Assembly (NCBI GenBank): GCA_035527715.1
Contig: DATKZY010000103.1
Location: forward strand, 1-31,028
Direction of reading: 5' to 3'
Source of the DNA: DSUN01 sp035527715
GTDB lineage: Bacteria > Planctomycetota > PUPC01 > DSUN01
Length of the DNA: 31,028 nucleotides
Part shown: in pieces, positions 8,590 through 15,698 of the stretch
How positions within the stretch are numbered: the first letter of the stretch is position 1
Layout of the letters: each line of letters opens with the position of its first letter
Translations under genes and position numbers: made by a program
Notes under the pieces: generated by a model
The model's database searches: none
What the model was told of the DNA's origin: nothing
What the model saw: the letters and a program-made list of their open reading frames with translations, nothing else

Positions 8590-10631
8590 GGACGCAAGTC
8601 GGCAGTCGGCAGTCGGCAGTCGGCAGTGTGGTGGCCCTTGCCATCGCCGCTGCGCTCGCCTCGTGCGAACGGGCCGAAGCGCCGTCTGCGGCCAAGCCCC
8701 AGGTCATCACCACCCAGTCCGGCATCGAGATGGTCGCCCTCCCCGCCGGCTGGCTCGACATGGGCAGCCGCGCCGGCGACCCCGACGAGCAGCCGGTCCA
8801 CAGGGTGTGGCTCGATGCCTTCGTCATGGACCGCACCGAGGTGACGCAGGGGGAGTACAAGCGGCTCGTCCTGGCCGACCCCTCGCATTTCAAGGGCGAC
8901 AGGCTGCCCGTCGAGATGATCAACTGGGGCGATGCCGCGCTCTACTGCAACGCGCGCTCGAAGGCCGAGGGCTTCGCCCCCTGCTACGACCCCGAAACGG
9001 CGCGGTGCGATTCCGCCGCCGACGGCTATCGCCTGCCCACCGAGGCCGAGTGGGAATACGCCTGCCGGGCAGGGACGACCACGGTCTACCCCTTCGGCAG
9101 CGACCCGCGCCTCCTAGCCGACCACGCCTCGTTCGCCGCCAACTCGGGGAAGCGGACGCATCCTGTGGGCGAGAAGGCGCCCAATCCCTGGGGCCTTCAC
9201 GACATGCTCGGCAACGTCGCCGAATGGTGCAACGACGTCTACGAGCCGACCTACTACGCGGCCAGCCCCCAGCGGAACCCGGCCGGCCCCGCCGAGGGCA
9301 AGCTGCACGTCCTGCGCGGCGGGGCGTGGAACTCCAGCCCCGACGCCTGCCGCCCCGCCTATCGCGTGGGCCAAGCGCCGGGCATGCAGGACGCCTGCTT
9401 CAGCGACGACGCCATCGGCTTCCGCTGCGTGCGGCGGCCGAAGGCGGGCCCGGGGACCGTCGCGCTTTCGCGCGAACGCGCGACAATCGCACGCGGGACC
9501 TTCGGACCCACCGGCGCCTCCCATCCCCCTGTCATTCCGAGCCTGTCGAGGAACCTTTCAGGGGAGTTGACCATCGCTGTCGAACTCCGCCCCTTGGCCG
9601 GGGGTTGCCGCTCCGAAAGGTTCTTCGACAAACTCAGAATGACAAGGGAGAGCGGAGCGCAGGGTCCCGAGGGCGCAAAGGGGCCGAGGACGCCGCCCAC
9701 GGGCTTCCTCTACGGCGACATCTATCTCCAGCACAAGACCGGCCCCGGCCACCCCGACCGGCCCGAACGCCTCACCGCGATGGTCGAACGCCTCAAGGAG
9801 AAGGGCCTCCTGGAGCAGCTCGTCCCCATCCAGCCCGCGCCCGCCGCCATCGAGTGGATCACCACGGTCCACTCCGAGCAATACGTCGAGCGGCTCAAGA
9901 AGGGCTGCGAGGAGGGGGTGCCGTTCATGGACACGCGCGATTCGCCCGTGTGCAAGGAGACGTTCGAGGTCGCCCGGAACGCCGTCGGCGGGGTGCTCGC
10001 CGCAGCCGACGCGGTGATGGCGGGGAGGGTCCGTAACGCCTTCTGCGCCATTCGCCCGCCCGGCCACCACGCCCTCAAAGACCAGGCGATGGGCTTCTGC
10101 TACTTCAACAACGTCGCGATCACCGCCCGCTACCTCCAGAAGAAGCACAAGCTGGCAAAGGTGCTCATCGTGGACTGGGACGTGCACCACGGCAACGGCA
10201 CCCAGGCCGCGTTCGACGACGACCCGACGGTCTTCTACTTCAGCGTCCACCTGCACCCCTTCTACCCCCGCACAGGGCTGGCGACCGACCGGGGCACGGG
10301 GAAAGCCGTCGGCACGAAGCTCAACGTGCCGCTTCCCGCCGGCTCAGGCGACGCCGAGTACAAGAAGGCGTTCGAGGAGCAGTTGCGGCCCGCGGCGCTG
10401 GCTTTCAAGCCCGACTTCGTGCTCATCTCCTGCGGCTTTGACGCGCACGCGGACGACCTGCTCGGGCGGATGAAGGTCACGACGCCGTGCTACGCCGAGC
10501 TGACGCGCATCGTCAAGGGCATCGCCGAGAAGTGCTGCGGGGGACGCCTCATCTCCGTCTTCGAGGGCGGCTACAACCTCGACAACCTCGCCTCGGCCGC
10601 CGAAGCACACGTCCGAGCGCTGATGGAATAG
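8586..10631 (+). CDS. SUMF1-type lipoprotein joined in frame to a histone-deacetylase-family domain
   Basis: 681 residues from the coupled ATG at 8586. Residues 1-27 are a lipoprotein signal (VVALAIAAALAS, lipid cysteine C27). Residues about 40-285 are an FGE-sulfatase/SUMF1 domain (YRLPTEAEWEYACRAGTTT, GNVAEW, RGGAW, GFRCVRR). Of the two catalytic cysteines of formylglycine-generating enzyme only the position of the second is kept (C255); the first is serine (S250), so canonical activity is unlikely. Residues about 355-681 are a class II HDAC/AcuC-like amidohydrolase with H494-H495, zinc ligands D532, H534 and D619, and Tyr663 (EGGYN), an apparently intact active site. The linker, residues about 290-355, contains a translated palindromic repeat (9527-9648). 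An in-frame ATG at 9639 inside it could start a separate cytoplasmic deacetylase. A lipid-anchored periplasmic deacetylase would be unusual, so fusion versus two genes merged by an insertion remains open. Confidence 0.75.
   Translation: MRTQVGSRQSAVGSVVALAIAAALASCERAEAPSAAKPQVITTQSGIEMVALPAGWLDMGSRAGDPDEQPVHRVWLDAFVMDRTEVTQGEYKRLVLADPSHFKGDRLPVEMINWGDAALYCNARSKAEGFAPCYDPETARCDSAADGYRLPTEAEWEYACRAGTTTVYPFGSDPRLLADHASFAANSGKRTHPVGEKAPNPWGLHDMLGNVAEWCNDVYEPTYYAASPQRNPAGPAEGKLHVLRGGAWNSSPDACRPAYRVGQAPGMQDACFSDDAIGFRCVRRPKAGPGTVALSRERATIARGTFGPTGASHPPVIPSLSRNLSGELTIAVELRPLAGGCRSERFFDKLRMTRESGAQGPEGAKGPRTPPTGFLYGDIYLQHKTGPGHPDRPERLTAMVERLKEKGLLEQLVPIQPAPAAIEWITTVHSEQYVERLKKGCEEGVPFMDTRDSPVCKETFEVARNAVGGVLAAADAVMAGRVRNAFCAIRPPGHHALKDQAMGFCYFNNVAITARYLQKKHKLAKVLIVDWDVHHGNGTQAAFDDDPTVFYFSVHLHPFYPRTGLATDRGTGKAVGTKLNVPLPAGSGDAEYKKAFEEQLRPAALAFKPDFVLISCGFDAHADDLLGRMKVTTPCYAELTRIVKGIAEKCCGGRLISVFEGGYNLDNLASAAEAHVRALME
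8597..8627 (+). repeat. Perfect heptanucleotide tandem array in the 5' coding region
   Basis: Unit AGTCGGC repeated 4.4 times without a mismatch, starting 11 bases after the ATG of the SUMF1 lipoprotein gene. Seven is not a multiple of three, so gain or loss of one unit would shift the frame. Confidence 0.9.
9527..9648. repeat. Imperfect palindromic element inside the SUMF1-HDAC ORF
   Basis: The left arm 9527-9566 and right arm 9611-9648 are near-complementary over almost 40 bases (GTCATTC..., ...GAATGAC at the outer ends; GAACCTTTC and GAAAGGTTC inside) around a centre of about 44 bases. In translation the arms give VIPSLSRNL and FFDKLRMT. Palindromes with this sequence are familiar to me as intergenic repeats in many environmental genomes; here it is read through in frame. 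Confidence 0.8.
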
Positions 10632-10640
10632 GGCGGCGGC

Positions 10641-12020
10641 ATGCTCTTCCACACCTGGGTCTTCGCCGTCTTCTTCCTCATCGTCTACCCGGTCCACCTC
10701 GCCACGCGGCACACGCGGCTCAAGCTCCCCTGGCTGCTCTTCGCGTCCTACGTGTTCTACGGCTGGTGGAACCCGCTCTACCTGCTGCTCATCATCACCT
10801 CGACGTCGGCCGACTACCTGGCGGTGCTCGGCATGTCCCACTCCCGCCGCAAGAAGCCGTGGGTCGCTCTCAGCGTCGTCATCAACCTCGGGATGCTCGG
10901 CTTCTTCAAGTACGCAGGCTTCGTCACCCGCAGCCTCAACGACCTCTTCGCGGCCCTCGGCGTCCCCTACGCCGTCCCCGTGCCCGACATCCTCCTGCCC
11001 GTTGGCATCTCGTTTTTCGTCTTCCAGTCCATGACCTACACGATTGACTGCTACCGCGGCCAGATGGACGAGGAGCCGAACTTCATCCGCTACGCGACCT
11101 ACGTGTCGCTCTTCCCCCAGCTCGTGGCCGGCCCCATCGAGCGCTCGACCAACCTGCTCCGCCAGCTCCGCGAGACGCCCAAGATCACGCGCCACGACGT
11201 GGCCGATGGCCTGTCGCTCTTCCTCGTCGGCCTCTTCAAGAAGCGGGCCCTCGCCGACTACCTGGCGCTCTACGTGGACCATGCCTACGCCCGGCCCGAC
11301 CAGTTCGACGGGCTGGCCCTGCTCCTCGCCACCGTGGCCTTCGGCTGGCAGATCTACTTCGACTTCAGCGGCTACACGGACATGGCCCGCGGCCTCGGCC
11401 GCATGATGGGCCTCCGCATCATGCTCAACTTCAACAACCCCTACCTGGCCACCGGCTTGGGCGACTTCTGGCGCCGATGGCACATCAGCCTCTCCACCTG
11501 GTTCAAGGACTACGTGTACCTGCCCCTCGGCGGCAACCGCAAGGGCGAGGCCCGCACCTACGTGAACATGGCCCTCACCATGGTCATCTCGGGCCTCTGG
11601 CACGGGGCGAGCTGGACGTTTGTCATCTGGGGCGGCCTCCACGCCCTGGGCCGCGTGGCCACCCGCAAGCTCGAAATGACTCGCTTCTACATCGAGCAGA
11701 TCCCGACCGCAGTCAAGCGGCTCCTCGTCTTCGCCTTCGTGACCTTCGCCTGGATCTTCTTCCGCGCGCGCACCGTGGGCGACGCGTGGCTGATTGTCCG
11801 GCGAATCTTCGGCGCGGCGTGGGCGGACCCGCGGTTCCCGCTCCTCGCCCTCGGCCTGCTCGCCGCCGTGTGGGCGTATCAATGGATTTACGAATCGAGG
11901 CTGCGCGGCGCGCTCCTCGGCTCGGCGCCCGTGCGCATCGCGCTCGCCGTCTTCATGGCCCTCTACGTCGCCGGATGCTGCGGCGCTGCCGACAAGGCGT
12001 TCATCTACTTCCAGTTCTGA
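10641..12020 (+). CDS. AlgI-like MBOAT O-acyltransferase
   Basis: 459 residues, integral membrane, starting 9 bases after the previous stop. Several hydrophobic helices are visible. Family motifs include the PVGISFFVFQSMTYTID region, PQLVAGPIERS, FDFSGYTDMARGLGRMMG, NFNNPY, FWRRWHISLSTWFKDYVYLPLG (quoted in part) and the catalytic SGLWHGAS with His321, followed by a second histidine, His334. Known: AlgI-type MBOAT proteins move an acetyl group from a cytoplasmic donor across the membrane for O-acetylation of exopolysaccharide or other cell-surface glycans, working with periplasmic SGNH-type AlgJ/AlgX/PatB partners. The next gene, 7 bases downstream, is an SGNH-type protein that fits this partner role. 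No polysaccharide synthase is nearby, so the acceptor is unknown. Confidence 0.92.
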   Translation: MLFHTWVFAVFFLIVYPVHLATRHTRLKLPWLLFASYVFYGWWNPLYLLLIITSTSADYLAVLGMSHSRRKKPWVALSVVINLGMLGFFKYAGFVTRSLNDLFAALGVPYAVPVPDILLPVGISFFVFQSMTYTIDCYRGQMDEEPNFIRYATYVSLFPQLVAGPIERSTNLLRQLRETPKITRHDVADGLSLFLVGLFKKRALADYLALYVDHAYARPDQFDGLALLLATVAFGWQIYFDFSGYTDMARGLGRMMGLRIMLNFNNPYLATGLGDFWRRWHISLSTWFKDYVYLPLGGNRKGEARTYVNMALTMVISGLWHGASWTFVIWGGLHALGRVATRKLEMTRFYIEQIPTAVKRLLVFAFVTFAWIFFRARTVGDAWLIVRRIFGAAWADPRFPLLALGLLAAVWAYQWIYESRLRGALLGSAPVRIALAVFMALYVAGCCGAADKAFIYFQF

Positions 12021-12027
12021 GGCCGCG

Positions 12028-13143
12028 ATGTCCGACAAGATTGACCTCCGCTTCGGCTCGAACGACGTGCGGCTCAGCCCCCGCGAGTGGGTGATCGCGC
12101 TGGCGATCATCCTGGCCGTCCTCGGCCTCGCGCCCCTCGTGTGGCCCTTCGTCGAGCCGCTGCACATCGAGCCCGATCATCGCCTCCCCTTCCGCCTGGG
12201 CAACGACTACTACACCTACGGCCGCCTCTGCCGCGCCGCGGCCGCGCAGGGCAGGACCCTCGTCGTCGGCGACTCCGTCGTCTGGGGCCACTACGTGCCG
12301 AAGGAGGAGACGCTGTCCGCCCACCTCAACCGGCTGGATGGCCGCGAGGACTTCGCCAACCTGGGCGTGGACGGCATTCACCCCGCCGCAATGCTCGGCC
12401 TGATGGACCACTACGGCCACGCGATCCGCAACCGAAACGTCGTCCTCCACTGCAACCTGCTCTGGACCGGCTCCGCCCGCCACGACCTCAGCACCGAGAA
12501 GGAATTCGCCTTCAACCACCCGACCCTCGTGCCGCAGTTCTCGCCGCGCATCCCGTGCTACAGGGAGCCATTCGGGGAGCGCCTCGGCATCGTCATCGAG
12601 CGGCGCCTGCCGTTCCACGCCTGGAAGAAGCACCTCCAGATCGCCTGGTTCAGCGGCAGCGACCTCGCGTCGTGGACCCTGGAGCACCCCTACGACTGCC
12701 CCGTCGAGGCGGTCACGCTCCAGCTCCCCTCGCCCAACGAGCCGCCCTCGCCCAGGCCCGACGCCCGGCCGTGGACCGAGCAGGGCATCACGAAGCAGGG
12801 CTTCGCCTGGGTGGAGCTGGACACCTCGCTCCAGTGGCGCTTCTTCCGCGAAACCGTCGAGCTGCTCCGCGGCCGGGGCAATCGCCTCTTCGTCCTCGTC
12901 GGCCCCTTCAACGAGCACATGCTCACCGACGACAGCCGCCAGGTCTACGCCGACCGCAAGCAGGTCGTCGAGGACTGGCTCAAGGCCAACGGCATCCCGC
13001 ACTTCCTCCCCGACCCGCTCCCCAGCGCCCTCTACGCCGACGCCAGCCACCCCCTCGCCGAGGGCTACAAGCTCCTCGCCAAGCAGATCTTCGACAACGC
13101 CGCCTTCATCCGCTTCACCCACTCCGAGAAGGGAACCCCGTAA
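12028..13143 (+). CDS. SGNH-fold, membrane-anchored AlgJ-like protein (MBOAT partner)
   Basis: 371 residues. One N-terminal membrane helix (about residues 21-42, WVIALAIILAVLGLAPLVW) leaves the rest in the periplasm. Block I of the SGNH hydrolase family is visible as G81-D82-S83 (VVGDSVVWG) and the C-terminal block as D338-A-S-H341 (DASHP), giving the Ser-Asp-His set expected for an acetyl-transfer or esterase fold. Known: AlgJ and AlgX pass acetyl groups delivered by the MBOAT protein to the polysaccharide. Close spacing after the MBOAT gene supports a two-component acetylation unit. Its stop TAA overlaps the start of the following TolB-like gene (TAATG at 13141-13145). Confidence 0.82.
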   Translation: MSDKIDLRFGSNDVRLSPREWVIALAIILAVLGLAPLVWPFVEPLHIEPDHRLPFRLGNDYYTYGRLCRAAAAQGRTLVVGDSVVWGHYVPKEETLSAHLNRLDGREDFANLGVDGIHPAAMLGLMDHYGHAIRNRNVVLHCNLLWTGSARHDLSTEKEFAFNHPTLVPQFSPRIPCYREPFGERLGIVIERRLPFHAWKKHLQIAWFSGSDLASWTLEHPYDCPVEAVTLQLPSPNEPPSPRPDARPWTEQGITKQGFAWVELDTSLQWRFFRETVELLRGRGNRLFVLVGPFNEHMLTDDSRQVYADRKQVVEDWLKANGIPHFLPDPLPSALYADASHPLAEGYKLLAKQIFDNAAFIRFTHSEKGTP

Positions 13144-13997
13144 TGAAGCGTCCTCCGTTTCCCCCTTTCGCCTTTTGCATTTTGCCCTTTGCCCTTTGCA
13201 TTGCATTTTCTTTCTCTTCCCTCGCCGCCGAGCGGAAGGGGCAGATCGTCTTCTCCTCCAACCGCACGGAGCAATGGCGCATCTGGACCATCAACGCTGA
13301 TGGCTCGGGGATGAAGCAGCTCACTCAGGGCACCGACGACGACAACGACGTGGACCCCGTCTTCAGCCCCGACGGCAAGGCCATCCTCTTCACCTCCACC
13401 CGCGGCGGGAAGCCGGGCGTGTGGAGAATGGGTGCTGATGGCACCAAGCCCGAGCGCCTCTGCGACGGCGACCAGGCCGAATGGTCGCCCGACGCCTCGA
13501 AGATTGCCCTCCGCCGCGGCGAGAAAATCCTCACCCGCAACCTCGCCTCGGGCGCCGAGAAGACTCTGACCCCAGACGACTTCCCCCACTGCTCCGGCCC
13601 CGCCTGGAGCCCGAAGGGCGACACCATCGCCTTCGCCTGCCGCTGGGACGCGGGGAACGGCATCTTCCTCGTCCCCGCCGCCGGCGGCAAGCCCACCAAG
13701 GTCTACGACCAGCAAGGCGCCTGCGAGCCCCACTGGTCGCCCGACGGCGCGACGATCATCTACGAGACCGAGACGCACATCGCCACCATCGCCCCCGACG
13801 GCACGAAGAACAAGCTCGTCACCTGGTTTGGCGGCGTCCAGCGCTATGGCCGCTTCAGCCCCGACGGCAAGCAGATCATCTTCTGCCAGGGCGCCAGCGA
13901 GCGCGGCCCCTGGGAGCTCTACGTGATTCCCGCCGCCGGCGGCAAGCCTGAAAGGCTCACCGAGGACAGCTCGGACATGTACCCCGACTGGAAATGA
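13143..13997 (+). CDS. Secreted TolB-like (PD40) protein whose signal peptide is encoded by a repeat array
   Basis: 284 residues; the ATG overlaps the previous stop, so translation is probably coupled. The N-terminus (MKRPPFPPFAFCILPFALC, then IAFSFSSLAA) has the charge, hydrophobic core and small-residue cleavage site of a signal peptide, but the hydrophobic core is produced by a degenerate heptanucleotide array (13165-13210). The mature part is a chain of PD40 blades: WTINADGSGMKQLTQG, VFSPDGKAILFTSTRGG, WSPDASKIAL, WSPDGATIIYET, FSPDGKQIIFCQ, ending YPDWK. It is a compact propeller of about six blades and probably a periplasmic binding or scaffold protein. It is related in type to the protein at 7546, with no enzyme motifs seen. 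Confidence 0.82.
   Translation: MKRPPFPPFAFCILPFALCIAFSFSSLAAERKGQIVFSSNRTEQWRIWTINADGSGMKQLTQGTDDDNDVDPVFSPDGKAILFTSTRGGKPGVWRMGADGTKPERLCDGDQAEWSPDASKIALRRGEKILTRNLASGAEKTLTPDDFPHCSGPAWSPKGDTIAFACRWDAGNGIFLVPAAGGKPTKVYDQQGACEPHWSPDGATIIYETETHIATIAPDGTKNKLVTWFGGVQRYGRFSPDGKQIIFCQGASERGPWELYVIPAAGGKPERLTEDSSDMYPDWK
13165..13210 (+). repeat. Degenerate heptanucleotide array (CTTTTGC type) in a signal-peptide region
   Basis: Successive 7-base units CTTTTGC, ATTTTGC, CCTTTGC, CCTTTGC and then a partial unit. The array lies within codons 8-23 of the TolB-like gene and encodes the Phe/Cys/Leu-rich hydrophobic core. No inverted arm is present. Confidence 0.75.
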
Positions 13998-14009
13998 CGG
14001 GGGGAAAAT

Positions 14010-14033
14010 GGATGATTGGGTGAATGGATGATC
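14010..14033 (+). repeat. Period-8 repeat, single arm
   Basis: Three units GGATGATT, GGGTGAAT, GGATGATC in the 68-base gap between the TolB-like gene and the first secreted paralogue. The unit resembles that of the palindromic element at 25533-25610 on the other side of the window. Confidence 0.65.
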
Positions 14034-14061
14034 CTCTCGTTCCCACGCTCTAGGGTTGCCA

Positions 14062-14158
14062 AGAGATGACACGGACCTGCACGGACGGACACCGACAGAG
14101 GCCCCTCCGGGGAGAAGCTGCCCGTCCGTGTGCGTCCGTGTATGTCCGTGTGATCTCC
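14062..14158. repeat. Palindromic element with period-10 arms at the start of the secreted paralogue A gene
   Basis: The left arm (about 14062-14099) is built from ACGGACCTGC-like decamers and the right arm (about 14119-14158) from the complementary GTCCGTGTGC type, around a centre containing CCCCTCCGGGG. The annotated ATG at 14066 falls inside the left arm, so the first codons would be repeat-derived; in-frame GTG codons at 14138 and 14150 are alternatives. Confidence 0.7.
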
Positions 14159-15688
14159 TCAGCGGCCCTCTGTCTCGCCCTCGCCGCCTCGGCCCTGGGC
14201 CTTGCCGCCGAGAAAGAGGCCGACACACCCTTCTGCCGCATCTTCGACACCCGCACGAGCTTCGTCGCACGCCCTTCCGCAGAGGATGTCGCCAAGAGAG
14301 CCGGCTGGCGGCAAGTAACCGAGGGCAACCTCACCCACAAGTTTGCCGGCGACGTTGCACTAGTCAACGACAAGCTGACGGCCATCCTTTCAAGCGGATC
14401 CTGCAACCTGCATGTCTACTCGAGGGCCGCCGCGGGCCTTCGGTGCCGGGGCAGCGCGCAAATCCTCGGCCCGCCGACCGGGCGTGGCCCGATCGTGCTC
14501 CTCCCCGATTCGTTCAAGATCATGGAGAACACCCCCGGCGCCGTCACGATTGAGGCTGTTTACGGGAAGGCTCAGCCGGTCGCCCGCTTCCGCCTCACAA
14601 CGGGTGAAGGAGTGCTGGAGATCCGCCCCTCCCAGGCAGCCGACAGCCTGTTCTCGGATTCAGAGGCCCGCTATGTAGTCGTGCCGGAGTTCTTCGCCGA
14701 CGACATGGTTCTCGATGCCGAGGCCGGCGCCGGTGTCGCCCTTCCGGTCGAAAGCAACTTCCTGCGCCTGCTCGATGGCGGCGACGCGATGGAGATGTGG
14801 GTCTCCCAGGCGCCGCTGCCGAAGGCGATTGTTGGCGGGTACATCCGTCTGGTCAGCGGCAAGAGCATCTGGCTCGCGTTCCTGGAGGGAAAAGGGATCT
14901 GGCACAGCCGGGCGGCGGGGGCGAAGGATGATTGGCAGCCGCCCTTCCCCGCCAAGTGGCGGTGCAGCGTTGCAGGCAAGGATGGCCTGGCGATCTCGTA
15001 TGACTACGAGAAGGGGCCGCCCGCAGGGGTGGCACTCCCCGATGGGCCGGCGATCATCTACCCGATTGACCGCACGAAGGCCACGCCGCTGACGACGATT
15101 CTCCCCATTGACGTGATGCGGAACACGCTCGGCGTCGGGCCGTGCCAGTACGTGCTCCAGGCCGAAGGGCTGGCCACCGAGGCCAATCCCACGCCCGAGC
15201 AGGTCAGCCATTGGGTCGAGCGGCAGTTCCAGAGGAAGAAGGAGAAAGCGGCAAGGGACGAGATCAAGGATCGCCTTGGACAGATGGTAGATCATGTCGC
15301 GCGCGTCCAGGCGCGAATCGGGCAATACAGCGATTCCGCGAAGCGGCTCCGCACGCTCTGCCAGAAGCGCGCGGGCGATGAGGGCGCCGCGCGGTGTCTC
15401 GGAATCCTCGACCACCTCGATCAGGCGGCAGCGATGAAGGGCGATGCGCCCAAGGCGGCGAAGCAGTTGGGGGACGCCGTCGTCGCGCTCATCGGCAAGG
15501 AGAACGCGCTGGAGGAGTGCCAGAAGCTCGGCGAGCAGATTCGCGCGATCGGCTCGGCCCAGGACGCCGCCCTCGCCCGCTGCCGCATGGACATCCGCCG
15601 CCTCCGCGCGGAGTGCGCCTCGCGGCCAGCCTCGCCACTGTGCCAAGAGCTTCAGCCCTTGATTGGCCAGATACTCCAGAGGAAATGA
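14066..15688 (+). CDS. Secreted protein of unrecognised family, paralogue A
   Basis: 540 residues if the ATG at 14066 is used, but that start lies in a palindromic repeat and has no clear Shine-Dalgarno. GTG at 14138 or 14150 would begin directly at the signal peptide (VISSAALCLALAASALGLAA). I do not recognise the family. Shared with the next two genes are a beta-rich N-terminal part, PEFFADD at residues 207-213, W-L/I-A...G-I/V-W-H, YPIDR-x-x-ATPL, and N-T-L-G-V-G-P-C-x-Y-V-L. The C-terminal roughly 170 residues are helical and rich in Lys, Arg, Glu and Ala. Paralogue A lacks the segment containing DGL-x-DSWEM and the Trp-rich stretch that B and C have between these motifs, so it is the most divergent copy. 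It is 10 bases upstream of paralogue B and co-oriented, consistent with one operon. Confidence 0.75.
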   Translation: MTRTCTDGHRQRPLRGEAARPCASVYVRVISSAALCLALAASALGLAAEKEADTPFCRIFDTRTSFVARPSAEDVAKRAGWRQVTEGNLTHKFAGDVALVNDKLTAILSSGSCNLHVYSRAAAGLRCRGSAQILGPPTGRGPIVLLPDSFKIMENTPGAVTIEAVYGKAQPVARFRLTTGEGVLEIRPSQAADSLFSDSEARYVVVPEFFADDMVLDAEAGAGVALPVESNFLRLLDGGDAMEMWVSQAPLPKAIVGGYIRLVSGKSIWLAFLEGKGIWHSRAAGAKDDWQPPFPAKWRCSVAGKDGLAISYDYEKGPPAGVALPDGPAIIYPIDRTKATPLTTILPIDVMRNTLGVGPCQYVLQAEGLATEANPTPEQVSHWVERQFQRKKEKAARDEIKDRLGQMVDHVARVQARIGQYSDSAKRLRTLCQKRAGDEGAARCLGILDHLDQAAAMKGDAPKAAKQLGDAVVALIGKENALEECQKLGEQIRAIGSAQDAALARCRMDIRRLRAECASRPASPLCQELQPLIGQILQRK

Positions 15689-15698
15689 GGAGAATCCT

